64,000 bases of DNA from Bradyrhizobium lablabi (GCF_900141755.1 NZ_LT670844.1:4774001-4838000); one strand, 5' to 3'. Shown: positions 34,279 through 43,855, counted from the stretch's first letter. Notes: generated by a model from the letters alone, not told the origin. Translations and numbers: made by a program.

Positions 34279-35724
34279 ATGAACATCATGAACGTCGATT
34301 ACTCCACCAAGATTCCCAACAACGTGAATCTCAGCGAGGATAGGCAGGTGCTCAAAGCCCTCGAAGGCTGGCATCCCGGTTATATGGACTGGTGGAGCGA
34401 TATGGGGCCGGAGGGTTTCCAGCAGTCGCTGGTCTATTTGCGCACCGCCTATTCGGTCGATCCGCGCGGCTGGGCCAAGTTCGATTACGTGAGAATGCCG
34501 GAATATCGCTGGGGCATCCTTCTCGCGCCGCAGGAAGAAAATCGCGTCATTCCGTTCGGCCAGCATTTCGGCGAACCCGCATGGCAGGAAGTGCCCGGCG
34601 AATATCGCGCCGCCCTGCGCCGCCTGATCGTGATCCAGGGCGACACTGAGCCCGCGTCCGTCGAGCAGCAGCGCCATCTCGGCAAGACCGCGCCCTCGCT
34701 CTATGACTTGCGCAATTTGTTCCAGGTCAATGTCGAGGAAGGCCGCCATCTCTGGGCGATGGTCTATCTGCTGCAGAAATATTTCGGCCGTGACGGGCGC
34801 GAGGAGGCGGATGAATTGTTGCGCCGCCGCTCCGGCGATGCGGACTCTCCGCGCATGCTCGGCGCCTTCAACGAGGCGACGCCCGACTGGCTGTCGTTCT
34901 TCATGTTCACTTACTTCACCGATCGCGACGGCAAGATGCAGCTGCATAGCCTCGCGCAATCCGGCTTCGATCCGCTGTCGCGCACCTGCCGCTTCATGCT
35001 GACCGAAGAGGCACACCACATGTTCGTCGGCGAGACCGGCATCACCCGCGTGGTGCAGCGGACGTGTGAGGCGATGAAGGCGGCTGGCATCTCTGATCCC
35101 GCCGACATTGCAAAAGTCCGCGCGCTCGGGGTGATCGACCTTCCGACTATCCAGAAGAAGCTCAATCTGCACTACTCGCTGTCGCTCGACCTGTTCGGCT
35201 CCGAGGTTTCCACCAATGCCGCGAACGCCTTCAACTCGGGCATCAAGGGCCGCTACCACGAGACCCAGATCAAGGACGATCACCGCCTCGAGAAGGACAC
35301 CTATCCCGTGCTCAAGCTCGTGGGTGGCGAGATCAAGCGCGTCGACGAGCCGGCGCTCACCGCGCTCAACATGCGGCTGCGCGACGATTATACGCAGGAT
35401 TGCGTCAAGGGAATGCTGCGCTGGAACAAGGTGATCTCGACATCAGGCTATGACTTCAAGCTGACGCTGCCTAACGTCGCGTTCCATCGCCAGATCGGCG
35501 AATTCAGGGATATCCACGCTACTCCCGACGGCGTCCTGATCGACGATGCGACCTGGAAAGCACGAAGCAGCGACTGGCTGCCGTCGACCGAAGACGGCGA
35601 TTTCATTGCTTCCCTGATGAGCCCGGTGACCGAGGTCGGCCAGTTCGCCGGCTGGATCTCCCCGCCCAAGGTCGGCATCGACAACAAGCCCGGCGATTTT
35701 GAATACGTGAAGATCGAGACGTGA
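34279..35724 (+). CDS. boxB: Benzoyl-CoA 2,3-epoxidase (BoxB)
   Basis: 481 residues, typical of BoxB. It is a diiron enzyme related to ribonucleotide-reductase-like proteins: VEEGRHLW (about 153-160) and TEEAHHMFVGETG (about 242-254) supply iron ligands. GGAGG seven bases before the ATG supports the start. It epoxidises benzoyl-CoA using oxygen with electrons from the flavoprotein BoxA, which is not in this window. Last gene of the box cluster here. Confidence 0.92.
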   Translation: MNIMNVDYSTKIPNNVNLSEDRQVLKALEGWHPGYMDWWSDMGPEGFQQSLVYLRTAYSVDPRGWAKFDYVRMPEYRWGILLAPQEENRVIPFGQHFGEPAWQEVPGEYRAALRRLIVIQGDTEPASVEQQRHLGKTAPSLYDLRNLFQVNVEEGRHLWAMVYLLQKYFGRDGREEADELLRRRSGDADSPRMLGAFNEATPDWLSFFMFTYFTDRDGKMQLHSLAQSGFDPLSRTCRFMLTEEAHHMFVGETGITRVVQRTCEAMKAAGISDPADIAKVRALGVIDLPTIQKKLNLHYSLSLDLFGSEVSTNAANAFNSGIKGRYHETQIKDDHRLEKDTYPVLKLVGGEIKRVDEPALTALNMRLRDDYTQDCVKGMLRWNKVISTSGYDFKLTLPNVAFHRQIGEFRDIHATPDGVLIDDATWKARSSDWLPSTEDGDFIASLMSPVTEVGQFAGWISPPKVGIDNKPGDFEYVKIET

Positions 35725-35730
35725 TTTTCT

Positions 35731-35888
35731 TCACCTCTCCCCGCCCTTTTGCGGGGAGAGGTCGAAATTCGAGTGCAACTCGAATTTCGGGTGAGGGGCA
35801 TGGCACGATGCGTGCCTCAGCCTCTGCACTCGCGGATAGAAGGCCCCTCACCCCAACCCTCTCCCCGCGAAGAGCGGGGCGAGGGAGC
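35731..35888. repeat. Palindromic repeat family A, copy 5
   Basis: Ends CACCTCTCCCCGCCCTTTTG and CTCTCCCCGCGAAGAGCGGG, with the AAATTCGAGTGCAACTCGAA inner palindrome. It lies between convergent boxB and the SDR gene. Confidence 0.85.
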
Positions 35889-35911
35889 GCACCTCCGATG
35901 CTTTCCCGCCT

Positions 35912-36712
35912 CTATCCCGCGATCTCAAGTCCGGGATTGGCGTAGACGACGCCGCCATCGACGGCGATGGTGGCGCCGACGACATAGTCGCCAGCCCGCG
36001 ACGCGAGATAAATCGCGACGCCGGCCATGTCTTCATCGGTTCCGACGCGCCGGGCAGGCACGCGCTGGGCCACCTCGTCTTCGTGATCGCGTGCCGCGCG
36101 GTTCATGTCGGATTTGAACGCGCCCGGGGCGATCGCCGTGACATTGATATTCTCTTTGATTAGTCTTGCCGCCATCCGCCGCGTCAGGTGAATCAACCCC
36201 GATTTGCTGGCCGCATAGGAATAGGTCTCCATCGGATTGACGAAGATGCCGTCGATCGAAGCGATATTGATCACCTTGGCGGGTTTTTGCGCGCTTGCGG
36301 CTGCGCGCAGCGGTGCCGCCAGCGCCTTGGTGAGAAAGAACGGCGTCTTGACGTTGAGGTTCATCACCTTGTCCCAGCCGCTTTCCGGAAACTCGTCGAA
36401 CTCCGCGCCCCACGCCGCACCCGCATTGTTGACGAGGATGTCGAGTTTTGGTTCGCGCTTCTTGATTTCACTCGCCAGCATCTCGATGCCGGCAAGGTCG
36501 GAAATATCGATCGGCAGCGCGATGCATTCGCCGCCATATTGGGCCGTGAGCTCTTTCGCCGTCGCCTCGCAGGCGGGCGCTTTCCGCGCGGTGATGTAAA
36601 CCTTTGCTGCGCCCTGATTGAGAAACCCGGCCGCGATCATCTTGCCGATGCCGCGCGATCCCCCGGTCACCACCGCAACGCGCCCTTGCAGCGAGAACAG
36701 ATCCTTGAACAT
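35912..36712 (-). CDS. Short-chain dehydrogenase/reductase
   Basis: 266 residues from the ATG at 36712, with GGAG seven bases upstream. The nucleotide site is TGGSRGIGK (about residues 14-22), the structural NNAG motif and catalytic YSYAASKSGL (Tyr-x3-Lys) are intact. The length and pattern (LFSLQGRVAVVTGG ... PGAFKSDMNR) fit classical SDRs such as FabG-like or gluconate-type reductases. Homologues near box genes are common but their substrate is not known. It is oriented against boxB. Confidence 0.82.
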   Translation of the reverse strand: MFKDLFSLQGRVAVVTGGSRGIGKMIAAGFLNQGAAKVYITARKAPACEATAKELTAQYGGECIALPIDISDLAGIEMLASEIKKREPKLDILVNNAGAAWGAEFDEFPESGWDKVMNLNVKTPFFLTKALAAPLRAAASAQKPAKVINIASIDGIFVNPMETYSYAASKSGLIHLTRRMAARLIKENINVTAIAPGAFKSDMNRAARDHEDEVAQRVPARRVGTDEDMAGVAIYLASRAGDYVVGATIAVDGGVVYANPGLEIAG

Positions 36713-36788
36713 GCGTTTTCTCCATTGGTTTTGCCCATGGTTTTGAGCGCGGCAATGGAGCAAGTCAAGGAAGAGAACTTGGACCCGC

Positions 36789-36873
36789 CCTCATCCTGAG
36801 GAGCCATGCGCAGCATGGCGTCTCGAAGGACGAGGGGGGCCGCGCGCCACGGCGCGCTCCTCAGGATGAGGTC
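36789..36873. repeat. Palindromic repeat (CTCATCCTGAGG type), copy 2
   Basis: CCTCATCCTGAGGAGC at the left and GCTCCTCAGGATGAGG at the right are inverted, with GCGTCTCGAAGGACGAGG between. It shares motifs with the element at 17590. It lies between the SDR gene start and the deacetylase gene end. Confidence 0.8.
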
Positions 36874-36904
36874 CGAGCATGCTGAGAGATGCGAATGAAG
36901 GCGT

Positions 36905-37963
36905 CTACGCCGCGTCGATGCGCCGAAAGCCGTTCCACATCGCGGTGGCGGCACCCGACGTCAGCACCGGGAAAATCCGGGTGTCCTGATAGTTGCCGTT
37001 GAGCGAGACCCGCGGCAGCGCGGTCAGATGGCCGGCGCTTTCGGGGAAGATCATGCCCGGCCGCGTCGTCACCGCGGTCTTGTATCCGGCCGCCAGCGCC
37101 AGCGCGAATTCGCGGGCGCCGGCCGCGATCTTGTCGCCATAGGGATAGGCGAGATGCACCACGGGGCGCTGCACGACGTCTTCTATTCGCGCGCGGCTGA
37201 TCACCATCTCCTGGCTCGCGATGTCAGCCGATTGCCGGGCGAGATTGCGATGGGTGATGGAATGGGCGCCGATCGTGATCAGCGGGTCTTGCGCCAACGG
37301 CTTTAGCTCGTCGAAGGACAGACAGAGCTCGCGGCAGACCGCGGCTTCGTCGACGCCGTGGCGGGCGCACAGCGCGCCGATTTCGCGGTCGGTATCCTGT
37401 TCGCCCGGTAACGCCCGCAGCCAGTCGTGCAGGCGGTCGAACGCGGCCTGCTTGGCGGGGGGCGTCGAGGTATCGAGCCGGGTCGCGACGCCGCCGATCG
37501 GCGCTTCGATCGAGGAGGCCCTTGCGATCGCCATCTCGAGCGCGATCCACCACAATCTGCCGGTGCCTTGCGCAAAATCGCTCGCGACATAGACCGTCAA
37601 CGGCGCCTCGAACTCCCGCATCAGCGGCAGCGCGAAATCGCGGTTGTCGCGATAGCCGTCGTCGAGGGTGAAGCAGGCGAAGCGCCGCGAAAAGTTGCGT
37701 TCGATCAGCCGCTGGTGCACCTCGTCCATGGTGATGATGTCGATGCCGCGCGAGCGCAAATGCGACAACATCGCGCGCAGGAACTCAGGTGTCACCTCGA
37801 GGTGACGATTGGGCTGGAATTCGGCGTCGCGGCGCGGGCGGACATGGTGCAGCATGAAAATGGCGCCGACGCCGGCAAAGATCGGCCGCAGCAGATAATG
37901 CGCGCCGGTCACGTATAGCGCTCCCAGTCCGGCACGGATGACGTTGTTGCGAAACTGCTTCAT
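36905..37963 (-). CDS. Polysaccharide deacetylase (NodB fold, CE4)
   Basis: 352 residues. The NodB catalytic motifs are TLDDGYRDN (about 98-106; Asp-Asp), SITHRNLA (the HxxH-like metal ligands) and LAYPYGDK. A hydrophobic first segment (GLGALYVTGAHYLLRPIFAG) may be a membrane anchor; there is no clear cleavable signal. It removes N- or O-acetyl groups from a surface or periplasmic sugar. The gene is alone, divergent from the OmpA-like gene across about 170 bases. Confidence 0.8.
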   Translation of the reverse strand: MKQFRNNVIRAGLGALYVTGAHYLLRPIFAGVGAIFMLHHVRPRRDAEFQPNRHLEVTPEFLRAMLSHLRSRGIDIITMDEVHQRLIERNFSRRFACFTLDDGYRDNRDFALPLMREFEAPLTVYVASDFAQGTGRLWWIALEMAIARASSIEAPIGGVATRLDTSTPPAKQAAFDRLHDWLRALPGEQDTDREIGALCARHGVDEAAVCRELCLSFDELKPLAQDPLITIGAHSITHRNLARQSADIASQEMVISRARIEDVVQRPVVHLAYPYGDKIAAGAREFALALAAGYKTAVTTRPGMIFPESAGHLTALPRVSLNGNYQDTRIFPVLTSGAATAMWNGFRRIDAA

Positions 37964-38131
37964 CACGACATGGCTGACCGGTTGGGATGCACTTGCGAAA
38001 CTAGCGGGGAACCGCTGAAGAAACAGTTAGTCGGGCAGGCTGTCCGGGTTCGGACCCTGCGTTGTTATTTCGGGTTTGACAGCCTCGCAAGGGTTTGTTT
38101 TCTCTCTGTTTACAGAGCCGCAGGACGTCGA

Positions 38132-39526
38132 ATGCACGAACTTTTCAGGTGGAGCAGCAAATGGTGGCCGGGTCTCGTTCCACTGGTCGTCTTTTGGGCC
38201 ATCGCGGCCTGGTCGAATACCCAACCCCTGGAGACCGATCTGGCCGCCCGCTCCGGCGCGGCGCTTAAAGATACGGTCCTTGACAAAACACGGATCACGG
38301 TCGCCGGCCGGGACGTCACCTTTGCCGCGGACGCGTTTTCCGAAGATGGCCGCCGCAGCGCCCTCACTTCGGTGGAAGCCGTGCCCGGCGTGCGGCTGGT
38401 CGATGACGAGACCAGGCTCGTGCCCGAAGCCAAGCCGTTCGTCTGGTCGGCGGAGCGGGACGTCGTCAGGGTCACGCTCGGCGGCAACGCGCCGCTGCCT
38501 TCCAGCAAGGGCAGGCTGCTGGAGACGGCGCGCGCCGATCTCGGCGGCGTCGAAGTCGTCGACCAGATGAGTCTGTCGCGCGGCGCGCCGCCGCGTTTCG
38601 ACAATGCCGCGCTGCTGCTGCTCGATCAGATCGGAAAACTGAAGGACGGCAAGGTCACGATCGCGGACAACAAGGTCAGCCTTTCCGGCATGGCGCGCGA
38701 TCTCGGCGGCCGCGAAGCGATCGCGGCGGCGCTTAAAAATCTCCCCGAAGGCTTTTCGGTTGCCTTAAACGAGATCAAGGCGCCGCCCTATATCTTTCAG
38801 GCTTACAAGGATCCGGTCGCGGTGACGCTGACGTTGACCGGCTATGTGCCCGACAACAACGTCCATGCCGCAATCGCAGCGGCCGCGGGGCGCAAATTCT
38901 TCTCCGAAAAAGTGGTCGACAATCTCAAGGCCAGCGTCGGCGCGCCATCCGGATTCGCCGCCGCCGTGGTGCCGGCGCTGGGCGCCTTGTCGCGGCTCTC
39001 GACCGGCACGCTGGTGGTATCCGATCGGGAGGTCAAGCTGTCGGGCGATGCGTTTTATGACGCGGCGGCGGCCCAGATCCGCGGCGGTTTGCCGAAGGAA
39101 TTTCCGCAGGGCTTTCAGCTCAAGGCCGACATTTCGGTCAAGCCGGCTTCCGCGCCGGTCGATCCCACCGTCTGCCAGCAGTTGTTTTCGGAAGTCCTGG
39201 CGAAGGGGAAAATCCGCTTCGAGTCCGGCCGCGGCACCATCGATCCGGATTCGGCGGGCCTGCTCGACCGCCTGACCGAGATCGCGCTGCGCTGCCCGAC
39301 CGCCGATATCGAGATTGCCGGCCACACCGACGCCGATGGCGAGGACGCCTTCAACCAGGCGCTGTCGGAGAAGCGCGCGCAGGCGGTGATGGATTATCTC
39401 ATCAAGGCCGGCCTGCCCGCGAGCCGGTTCACCGCGACCGGCTACGGCTCGACCCAGCCGGTCGCCACCAACGATACCGACGAAGGCAAGGCGCAAAACC
39501 GCCGCATCGATTTTCTGGTGAGGTAA
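38132..39526 (+). CDS. OmpA-family protein with BON-like domains, inner-membrane anchored
   Basis: 464 residues from the ATG at 38132. One membrane segment (about residues 10-30, WWPGLVPLVVFWAIAAW) follows a short basic N-terminus, with no signal cleavage site. Two or three BON-like segments (RSALTSVEAVPGVRLVDDET; GKVTIADNKVSLSGMARDL; DREVKLSGDAFYDAAAAQI) come before a C-terminal OmpA peptidoglycan-binding domain (IRFESGRGTIDPDSA ... IAGHTDADGEDAFNQALSEK ... KAQNRRIDFLVR). The order resembles the mycobacterial OmpATb/ArfA proteins. It may link the inner membrane and the cell wall. The small membrane protein just downstream is a probable partner. Confidence 0.8.
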   Translation: MHELFRWSSKWWPGLVPLVVFWAIAAWSNTQPLETDLAARSGAALKDTVLDKTRITVAGRDVTFAADAFSEDGRRSALTSVEAVPGVRLVDDETRLVPEAKPFVWSAERDVVRVTLGGNAPLPSSKGRLLETARADLGGVEVVDQMSLSRGAPPRFDNAALLLLDQIGKLKDGKVTIADNKVSLSGMARDLGGREAIAAALKNLPEGFSVALNEIKAPPYIFQAYKDPVAVTLTLTGYVPDNNVHAAIAAAAGRKFFSEKVVDNLKASVGAPSGFAAAVVPALGALSRLSTGTLVVSDREVKLSGDAFYDAAAAQIRGGLPKEFPQGFQLKADISVKPASAPVDPTVCQQLFSEVLAKGKIRFESGRGTIDPDSAGLLDRLTEIALRCPTADIEIAGHTDADGEDAFNQALSEKRAQAVMDYLIKAGLPASRFTATGYGSTQPVATNDTDEGKAQNRRIDFLVR

Positions 39527-39529
39527 AGC

Positions 39530-39826
39530 ATGGCCTATCTCGTGACATTTCATTGGGGCTGGCTGTTGGCCTCGCTGTTGCTGGGGCTGGCCATGGGCTG
39601 GATCGCGGTGGTGCAACGCGGAGAGGGCCTGTCGAAGCGGACCTCGCGCTGGCTCGCGCTGTTGGTCGCAGCCCTGGTCGCGGCGGCGCTGGCGCGCATC
39701 GTCCCCGGCCGCCCCGGCTATTGGCTCGATCTTGGGCTATTGATGTTTGCGCCGTATCTGTTCGGCTGCGCGGTGGGGTCGTGGCTGCGCGACTGGGCGA
39801 TTTCGCGCCCCAAGGCGGCGGCATGA
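39530..39826 (+). CDS. Small inner-membrane protein partner of the OmpA/BON protein
   Basis: 98 residues with three membrane helices (about 10-28, 42-60 and 68-86) separated by short loops (RGEGLSKRTSRW; VPGRPGYW). It starts three bases after the OmpA-like stop, so co-transcription is certain. ArfA (Rv0899) of mycobacteria is likewise followed by small membrane proteins, which suggests an analogous complex. Function is unknown. Confidence 0.75.
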   Translation: MAYLVTFHWGWLLASLLLGLAMGWIAVVQRGEGLSKRTSRWLALLVAALVAAALARIVPGRPGYWLDLGLLMFAPYLFGCAVGSWLRDWAISRPKAAA

Positions 39827-40233
39827 AGGCCTGCCTGCAGCAAAAGGCCGCAGGAAAGGGCGACGATCTGGCAAAAATTCGATGGCGTGAACAGTTGTTC
39901 GGCGAGGCGCGAGGGGCGCGACCCCTGATTTTCGGATTGTGCCCGCCAGCCTCGAGCGTCCGATATCACGAAAACTTCACCACCGCGTGCGCAGGGTTGC
40001 AGCGGCGGGATTCCGCACTTCCGGGGCAGTGCAGCAAAACTGTGCATTCCGGTACCGCGAACTCCGCCTAATATTCCGCCTAATATATTGAAGGAGCGTG
40101 TTTTATTCACACCAAGCGAATTCCACTCCGGCGCAAAACACGCTACCACATCGCTCCGGGGAGCAGATGTGGCGCCGGCGGCGGTAACGTTCGCCGGGAC
40201 GCCGAAATCGTGGGATCGTAATTCGAGGTCTAG
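39827..40233. other. Intergenic region with one repeat element
   Basis: 407 bases with no convincing gene. The only clear structure is the palindrome AGCGTGTTTT...AAAACACGCT at 40093-40142. An AT-rich stretch with two TAATAT motifs (about 40070-40088) may hold the promoter for the gene at 40234. Confidence 0.5.
40093..40142. repeat. Repeat family E, single degenerate copy
   Basis: Perfect 10-bp inverted arms, AGCGTGTTTT and AAAACACGCT, enclose a centre resembling (in reverse complement) GAGTGGAATTCGCTTGGTGTGAA. The arms and centre match the AGCGTTTTCGAGCGAA...GCGTGAAGAAAACGC units at 47346-47502. Confidence 0.65.
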
Positions 40234-41289
40234 ATGCTGGAAGCAATACGCAGGGCGATCTCGTTGCTGCGCCAGAAGCAAATCCTGCACAAGCTGGGTG
40301 TTGTGATCAGCGTCACGGTGATCGGTATCGCGTGCTACGTGCTTTACCACATGCTCCGCCACATCAATGCCAATGAGGTGATCGAGGCCATCAAGAGCAC
40401 CGAGCCCCATCAGATCGTGCTCGCCGCGCTGTTCGTGGCCGCCGGTTATTTTACCCTCACATTTTACGACCTGTTCGCGGTCCGCGCCATCGGCCGCGCC
40501 GATATTCCCTACCGCGTCAACGCGCTCGCCGCCTTCACCAGCTATTCGATCGGCCACAATGTCGGCGCCAGCGTCTTTACCGGCGGCGCGGTGCGCTATC
40601 GCATCTATTCCGCGTGGGGGCTGAACGCGATCGATGTCGCCAAGATCTGCTTCCTCGCCGGCCTGACGTTCTGGCTCGGCAACGCCGCGGTGCTCGGACT
40701 GGGGATCGCCTTTCATCCGGAAGCCGCCGCCGCGATCGACCAGCTGCCGCCCTGGTTCAACCGCATGGCGGCCTTTGCGATCATCGTTGGCCTCGTGGCC
40801 TATGTGGTCTGGGTCTGGATGCAGCCGCGGGCGGTCGGCCGCGGGCCGTGGACCGTGGTGCTGCCGGGCGGTCCGCTGACGCTGTTGCAGATCGTCATCG
40901 GCATCGTCGATTTGGGCTTTTGCGCGCTCGCCATGTATGTGCTGGTGCCGGATGAGCCCAATCTCGGCTTCGTCGTGGTCGCCGTCATCTTCGTCTCGGC
41001 GACGCTATTGGGCTTCGCCAGCCACTCCCCCGGGGGGCTCGGGGTGTTCGACGCCGCCATGCTGGTCGGGTTGTGGCAGATGGACCGGGAAGACCTGCTG
41101 GCGGGGATGCTGCTGTTTCGGGTCCTCTATTATCTTGCGCCATTTGTCATATCTGTAATCTTGCTGACGTTTCGGGAGGTTATACTCGGTGCGCGAATAA
41201 AGCGCCTGCGTCAGGCGACGCCAGGCCTCGATGCCCAGCCGGCACACGAAGCCGCCTATGTGAGAGAGCGTCGGGATACCGGCGCCTGA
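40234..41289 (+). CDS. YbhN/UPF0104-type multi-pass membrane protein (MprF flippase-like)
   Basis: 351 residues with eight or nine membrane helices. The pattern FTSYSIGHNVGASVFTGGAV and GFASHSPGGLGVFDAAML is that of the lysylphosphatidylglycerol-synthase transmembrane family, i.e. the flippase half of MprF without a synthetase domain. GAGG five bases before the ATG supports the start. It probably moves a lipid across the inner membrane. It precedes phoR by 36 bases, so the two may share a transcript. Confidence 0.78.
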   Translation: MLEAIRRAISLLRQKQILHKLGVVISVTVIGIACYVLYHMLRHINANEVIEAIKSTEPHQIVLAALFVAAGYFTLTFYDLFAVRAIGRADIPYRVNALAAFTSYSIGHNVGASVFTGGAVRYRIYSAWGLNAIDVAKICFLAGLTFWLGNAAVLGLGIAFHPEAAAAIDQLPPWFNRMAAFAIIVGLVAYVVWVWMQPRAVGRGPWTVVLPGGPLTLLQIVIGIVDLGFCALAMYVLVPDEPNLGFVVVAVIFVSATLLGFASHSPGGLGVFDAAMLVGLWQMDREDLLAGMLLFRVLYYLAPFVISVILLTFREVILGARIKRLRQATPGLDAQPAHEAAYVRERRDTGA

Positions 41290-41325
41290 CGATTGAGGCC
41301 TTGAAACGGGAAGCGAGTCGCCCCG

Positions 41326-42627
41326 ATGGCAATTGACGATTCTTCCTCGCCTTACTTTTTTGCGCCGTGGCCGGACCGGTTGCGGCACTCGGCGATCATT
41401 CTGCTCGCGGCCGGTCTCGCGCTCGCCGTGCTGGTCACGTTCGGCGAATTGTCGCCGGTCGTCGCCGGCACGGTTTTCGTCTGCATCGCCGCCGCGGCGC
41501 TGGTGCCGTGGCGGCTGCACAACGCGGTCACCTCCCGCGAAGACGTGCGCGGCGTCAACCCGGTGGAAACCGCAGCGGTCAGCGCGGTCGTCGCCGGCAT
41601 GCCGGACCCGGCCGTGCTGCTCGACCGCGCCGGCCGCGTCATCCACCTCAATGCGGCCGCAGCCCAGCTTGCGCCGGCGCTGCGCAAGAACGAACTCGCC
41701 CAGTTCGCGCTGCGCTCGCCCGAAATCATCACGGCGCTGCGCGAAGCCATCGCGACCACGGAAAGCCGCCGTGCCACCTATCTCGATCACGTGCCGGTCG
41801 ACCGCTGGATGGAATTGATCATCACGCCGGTGCCGGTGCCGACCGTGTTCGGCGGCACCGACAAATGCATGCTGATGACGTTCCACGATCAGACGCCGCT
41901 GCGCCGGGTCGAGGAAATGCGCGCCGACTTCGTCGCCAATGCCAGCCATGAATTGCGCACGCCCCTGGCGGCGCTGTCGGGTTTCATCGATACGCTGCAG
42001 GGCCCGGCCAAGGACGATGCGCGGGCGCGCGAGCGCTTTCTCGGCATCATGCACACCCAGGCGACGCGGATGGCGCGGCTGATCGACGATCTGTTGTCGC
42101 TGTCGCGGGTCGAATTGTCGGCCCATGTCCGCCCCGATACGCTGGTCGATATCGTCCCGATCATCCGCCAGGTCGCCGACGGGCTGGAGCCCTTAGCGCG
42201 GGAACGCCAGGTCACGGTCGATATCGATCTGCCGGATACGCCGGCGCCGATCGCCGGCGACCGCGAGGAATTGCTGCGGCTGTTCGAAAACCTGATCGAG
42301 AACGCGCTGAAATACGGCGCCTCCGGCGGCAAGGTGATCGTCTCGCTGGTCGCGGCGGCCTCCGGCGAAGGCGCCCCCGAAATCCGCGTCCTGGTACGCG
42401 ATTTCGGTCCCGGGATTGCGCCGGAACATCTGCCGCGGCTGACCGAGCGGTTCTATCGGGTCGATGTCGGCGACAGCCGCGCGCAGGGTGGAACCGGGCT
42501 CGGATTATCGCTGGTTAAACATATTCTTAACCGCCATCGCGGCCGTCTTTTGATCGAAAGCGTGCCCAAAAACGGCGCTACTTTTACCGCCTGTTTTCCC
42601 CAGCCAAAAACCGCGGTTGTAGCCTAA
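41326..42627 (+). CDS. phoR: Phosphate-regulon sensor histidine kinase PhoR
   Basis: 433 residues. Two close N-terminal membrane helices (about 22-40 and 44-60), then a PAS-like domain (about 85-190, VVAGMPDPAVLLDRAGRVIH), the HisKA box with His208 in ASHELRTPL and the HATPase (NLIENALKYG, DFGPGIAPEHL, GTGLGLSLVKH). It phosphorylates PhoB (47518) when phosphate is low and is restrained by PhoU/Pst. It is separated from the pst genes by 142 bases that hold a Pho box. Confidence 0.9.
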   Translation: MAIDDSSSPYFFAPWPDRLRHSAIILLAAGLALAVLVTFGELSPVVAGTVFVCIAAAALVPWRLHNAVTSREDVRGVNPVETAAVSAVVAGMPDPAVLLDRAGRVIHLNAAAAQLAPALRKNELAQFALRSPEIITALREAIATTESRRATYLDHVPVDRWMELIITPVPVPTVFGGTDKCMLMTFHDQTPLRRVEEMRADFVANASHELRTPLAALSGFIDTLQGPAKDDARARERFLGIMHTQATRMARLIDDLLSLSRVELSAHVRPDTLVDIVPIIRQVADGLEPLARERQVTVDIDLPDTPAPIAGDREELLRLFENLIENALKYGASGGKVIVSLVAAASGEGAPEIRVLVRDFGPGIAPEHLPRLTERFYRVDVGDSRAQGGTGLGLSLVKHILNRHRGRLLIESVPKNGATFTACFPQPKTAVVA

Positions 42628-42653
42628 AGTCTAGTTATTCCAATTGCTTAGGC

Positions 42654-42671
42654 CTGTCATCCAGTCGTCAT
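42654..42671 (+). promoter_or_regulatory. Pho box upstream of pstS
   Basis: CTGTCAT-CCAG-TCGTCAT fits the Pho box layout of two CTGTCAT-like heptamers separated by four bases; the first is perfect and the second has five of seven. It lies about 100 bases before pstS, suitable for PhoB activation of pstSCAB-phoU-phoB. Confidence 0.75.
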
Positions 42672-42769
42672 CAAACCTTCGTAAAAGCGGCATTGACCGC
42701 TCTTAAACGGACCGGCGTGAGCGCATTCGGGCGCGCCATAGCGCTTCGCTCATCAGATGGAGACCAGCA

Positions 42770-43780
42770 ATGAATCTCATGAAAGCTATCGTCGCTGCCG
42801 GCCTGGTCGCCGCATCGACGTCGGCCTTCGCCGCCGACATCACCGGAGCGGGCGCGACGTTCCCGTTCCCGATCTATTCGAAATGGGCCGATGCCTACAA
42901 GAAGGAAACCGGTAACGGTCTGAACTATCAGTCGATCGGTTCCGGCGGCGGCATCAAGCAGATCGAAGCCAAGACCGTGACGTTCGGCGCGACCGACATG
43001 CCGCTCAAGGTCGAGCAGCTCGACAAGGATGGCCTGGTACAGTGGCCGATGGTGATGGGCGCGATCGTTCCTGTGGTCAATCTCGAGGGCGTGAAGCCCG
43101 GCGAAATGGTGTTCGACGGCGATACGCTCGCCAACATCTATCTCGGCAAGATCACCAAATGGGACGATCCGGCGATCAAGAAGCTCAATCCGAATGTGAA
43201 GCTGCCGAGCGAGGCGATCACGGTGGTGCGCCGCTCCGACGGGTCGGGCACGACCTTCAACTTCACCGACTATCTCTCCAAGGTGAGCGCCGACTGGAAG
43301 TCCAAGGTCGGTTCCGGCACCGCGGTTGAATGGCCGGCCGGCGTCGGCGCCAAGGGCAACGAAGGCGTCTCCGGCAACATCGGTCAGACCAAGAACTCGA
43401 TCGGTTACGTCGAGTACGCCTACGCCAAGCAGAACAAGCTGACCTATACGGCGATGGTGAACAAGGCCGGCAAGACGGTGCAGCCCACGGTCGAGGCGTT
43501 CCAGGCGGCGGCTTCGAACGCCGACTGGACCAAGGCTCCCGGCTATTACGTGATCCTCACCGATCAGCCGGGCGAAAAGTCGTGGCCGATCACGGCATCG
43601 ACCTTCATCCTGATGCACAAGGACCCGGCTGATAAGGCCGCATCCGCCGAAGCCGTGAAGTTCTTCAAATGGGCTTTCATGAACGGCGGCAAAATGGCCG
43701 AGGAACTCGATTACATTCCGATGCCGGAGCCGGTGGTCAAGCTGATCGAAAAGACCTGGTCGTCCGATATCAAGAGCTGA
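42770..43780 (+). CDS. pstS: Phosphate ABC transporter substrate-binding protein PstS
   Basis: 336 residues with a Sec signal (ends STSAFAAD at about 22-24). The phosphate site is visible as [14 protein letters not shown] near the mature start, [21 protein letters not shown] and [16 protein letters not shown] (the SGT loop). It binds inorganic phosphate in the periplasm and delivers it to PstCA. GGAG precedes the ATG. A Pho box lies upstream and a strong hairpin downstream. Confidence 0.93.
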   Translation: MNLMKAIVAAGLVAASTSAFAADITGAGATFPFPIYSKWADAYKKETGNGLNYQSIGSGGGIKQIEAKTVTFGATDMPLKVEQLDKDGLVQWPMVMGAIVPVVNLEGVKPGEMVFDGDTLANIYLGKITKWDDPAIKKLNPNVKLPSEAITVVRRSDGSGTTFNFTDYLSKVSADWKSKVGSGTAVEWPAGVGAKGNEGVSGNIGQTKNSIGYVEYAYAKQNKLTYTAMVNKAGKTVQPTVEAFQAAASNADWTKAPGYYVILTDQPGEKSWPITASTFILMHKDPADKAASAEAVKFFKWAFMNGGKMAEELDYIPMPEPVVKLIEKTWSSDIKS

Positions 43781-43855
43781 CCGGTAAGCCTCGCGGTGCG
43801 GTGCACCGCTGCTCCGCGAGAAGCCGGGACCCGCGCGTAGCTTTTAAAAAATTCC

